64,000 bases of DNA from Pseudofrankia saprophytica (GTDB lineage Bacteria; Actinomycetota; Actinomycetes; Frankiales; Frankiaceae). Positions within the stretch are counted from its first letter, which is position 1. Each line of letters begins with the position of its first letter. The stretch covers positions 3,167,671 to 3,231,670 of the forward strand of contig NZ_KI912266.1 in NCBI RefSeq assembly GCF_000235425.2, given 5' to 3'. Shown in pieces: positions 63,403-64,000 of this stretch. The translations under genes and the position numbers were made by a program. The notes under the pieces were generated by a model that saw only the letters and a program-made list of their open reading frames with translations, did no database searches and was not told the origin of the DNA.

Positions 63403-64000
63403 TGCGGGTCGAGCTGGCCTACGGGCCGGGAACGGTCCCGGTCGACGTGCCCGACAACGCCCACGTGTTGCGCCGACCGACCGGCCCGGTCTTCCCGACC
63501 CGGCGGCGGCGCTCGTGACGGCGCTGCGCCGGCCGCTGGTCGGTCGGCCACTGCCCGATCTGGTGGCACCGGGCACGACGGTCGTGATCGTGTTCCCGGA
63601 CATCACCCGACCCATGCCCAACCGGGTCGTGCTGCCCCCGCTGCTGGCCGAGCTGGAGCGGCTGGGCGCGGGGCCGCACGAGGTCACCCTGCTGTGCTCC
63701 ACCGGAACACACCGGCCGGCCACGGCCGAGGAACTTGCGGCGCTGGTCGGCCCCGACATCCTGGCCCGCTATGCGGTGCACCAGCACGTCGCCACGGACG
63801 GCGACCACGTCGAGGTGGGGACGGTCGACGGGACGCCGGTGCTGCTCGACCGCCGCTACGTCGCGGCCGACGTGCGCATCGTCACCGGCTTCGTCGAGCC
63901 CCACTTCTTCGCCGGTTTCAGCGGCGGGCCCAAGGCGGTCTGCCCCGGCGTCGCCGCCCTCGAGACGATCCTCGCGGCCCACAGCCCCGCGCGCATCCTT
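63402..64000 (+). CDS. LarA-like (DUF2088) racemase gene, frameshifted and cut by the window end
   Basis: ATG at 63402 overlaps the previous stop (TGATG) and reads MRVELAYGPGTVPVDVPDN, the family start, but the frame ends at about 63518. From about 63450 the homologous frame is another one: GLPDPAAALVTALRRPL, VVIVFPDITRPMPNR, LLCSTGTHRPATAEEL, VEPHFFAGFSGGPKAVCPG, open to the last base. One missing base near 63445-63453, in a short CGAC repeat, would restore it. Members are lactate racemases or hydroxy-acid epimerases using a nickel pincer cofactor. Sequencing error or a recent mutation are both possible. Confidence 0.7.

Overview
The window is GC-rich DNA from a filamentous-type actinomycete. 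Support comes from the very high third-position GC, frequent GTG starts with GGAGG-type ribosome binding sites, an F420-dependent nitroreductase, a WD40 protein kinase and a TIR/TPR giant protein. A Frankia-like genome is plausible but is an inference. No rRNA, tRNA or CRISPR was seen.

Left edge (1-2271): a partial open frame, an IS end remnant and the C-terminal stub of a large serine recombinase, then a thioesterase-like gene.

Catabolic block (2272-29772): about 27 kb of oxidative and CoA-linked catabolism genes. A minus-strand run holds cupin, Baeyer-Villiger-type monooxygenase, carboxymuconolactone-decarboxylase-like protein, acyl-CoA ligase, TauD-type dioxygenase and SDR. Plus-strand runs follow: DUF35 + thiolase-like pair; E1 alpha/E1 beta/free lipoyl domain + Rieske oxygenase + KstD-like flavoprotein + ferredoxin + SnoaL; CoA-transferase + amidohydrolase + GntR regulator; then dioxygenase, BKACE, SDR and aldehyde dehydrogenase. 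On the minus strand lie a sucrase/ferredoxin-like gene and an operon of isochorismatase-like, tandem CMD and SDR proteins. Four intergenic regions in this block each carry two copies of the palindrome TTGTATACAA (19 to 25 bp apart), so the scattered operons look like one regulon, probably under the FCD-type GntR protein at 20564. The arrangement suggests activation of an organic acid to a CoA ester, ring or chain oxygenation and dehydrogenation, and carbon-carbon cleavage. The substrate is unknown.

Accessory region (29.9-44.2 kb): debris of two group II introns (maturase tails plus domain V), several IS fragments, and two inverted copies of a MarR + DsbA-like module that share a 31-bp intergenic element. 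One DsbA copy has decayed by three frameshifts. The intact copy leads an operon with a metallo-beta-lactamase-fold protein and two SnoaL-like proteins. A TetR gene, a secreted alpha/beta-hydrolase-domain protein, a 1.17-kb IS with a frameshifted transposase, and a glycosyltransferase follow.

Signalling region (44.2-56.2 kb): a collagen-like/DUF11 pseudogene, a methyltransferase, a TIR-NTPase-TPR protein of about 1741 residues (17 tandem 46-residue repeats), and upstream of it a Ser/Thr kinase with WD40 repeats.

Right part (56.3-64 kb): an intact IS5-family element beside an older transposase tail, a helix-turn-helix protein paired with a small membrane protein, a Tn3-type transposase fragment, and a second catabolic set (SDR + F420 nitroreductase on the minus strand; enoyl-CoA hydratase, TIM-barrel isomerase and a LarA-like gene running off the end on the plus strand).
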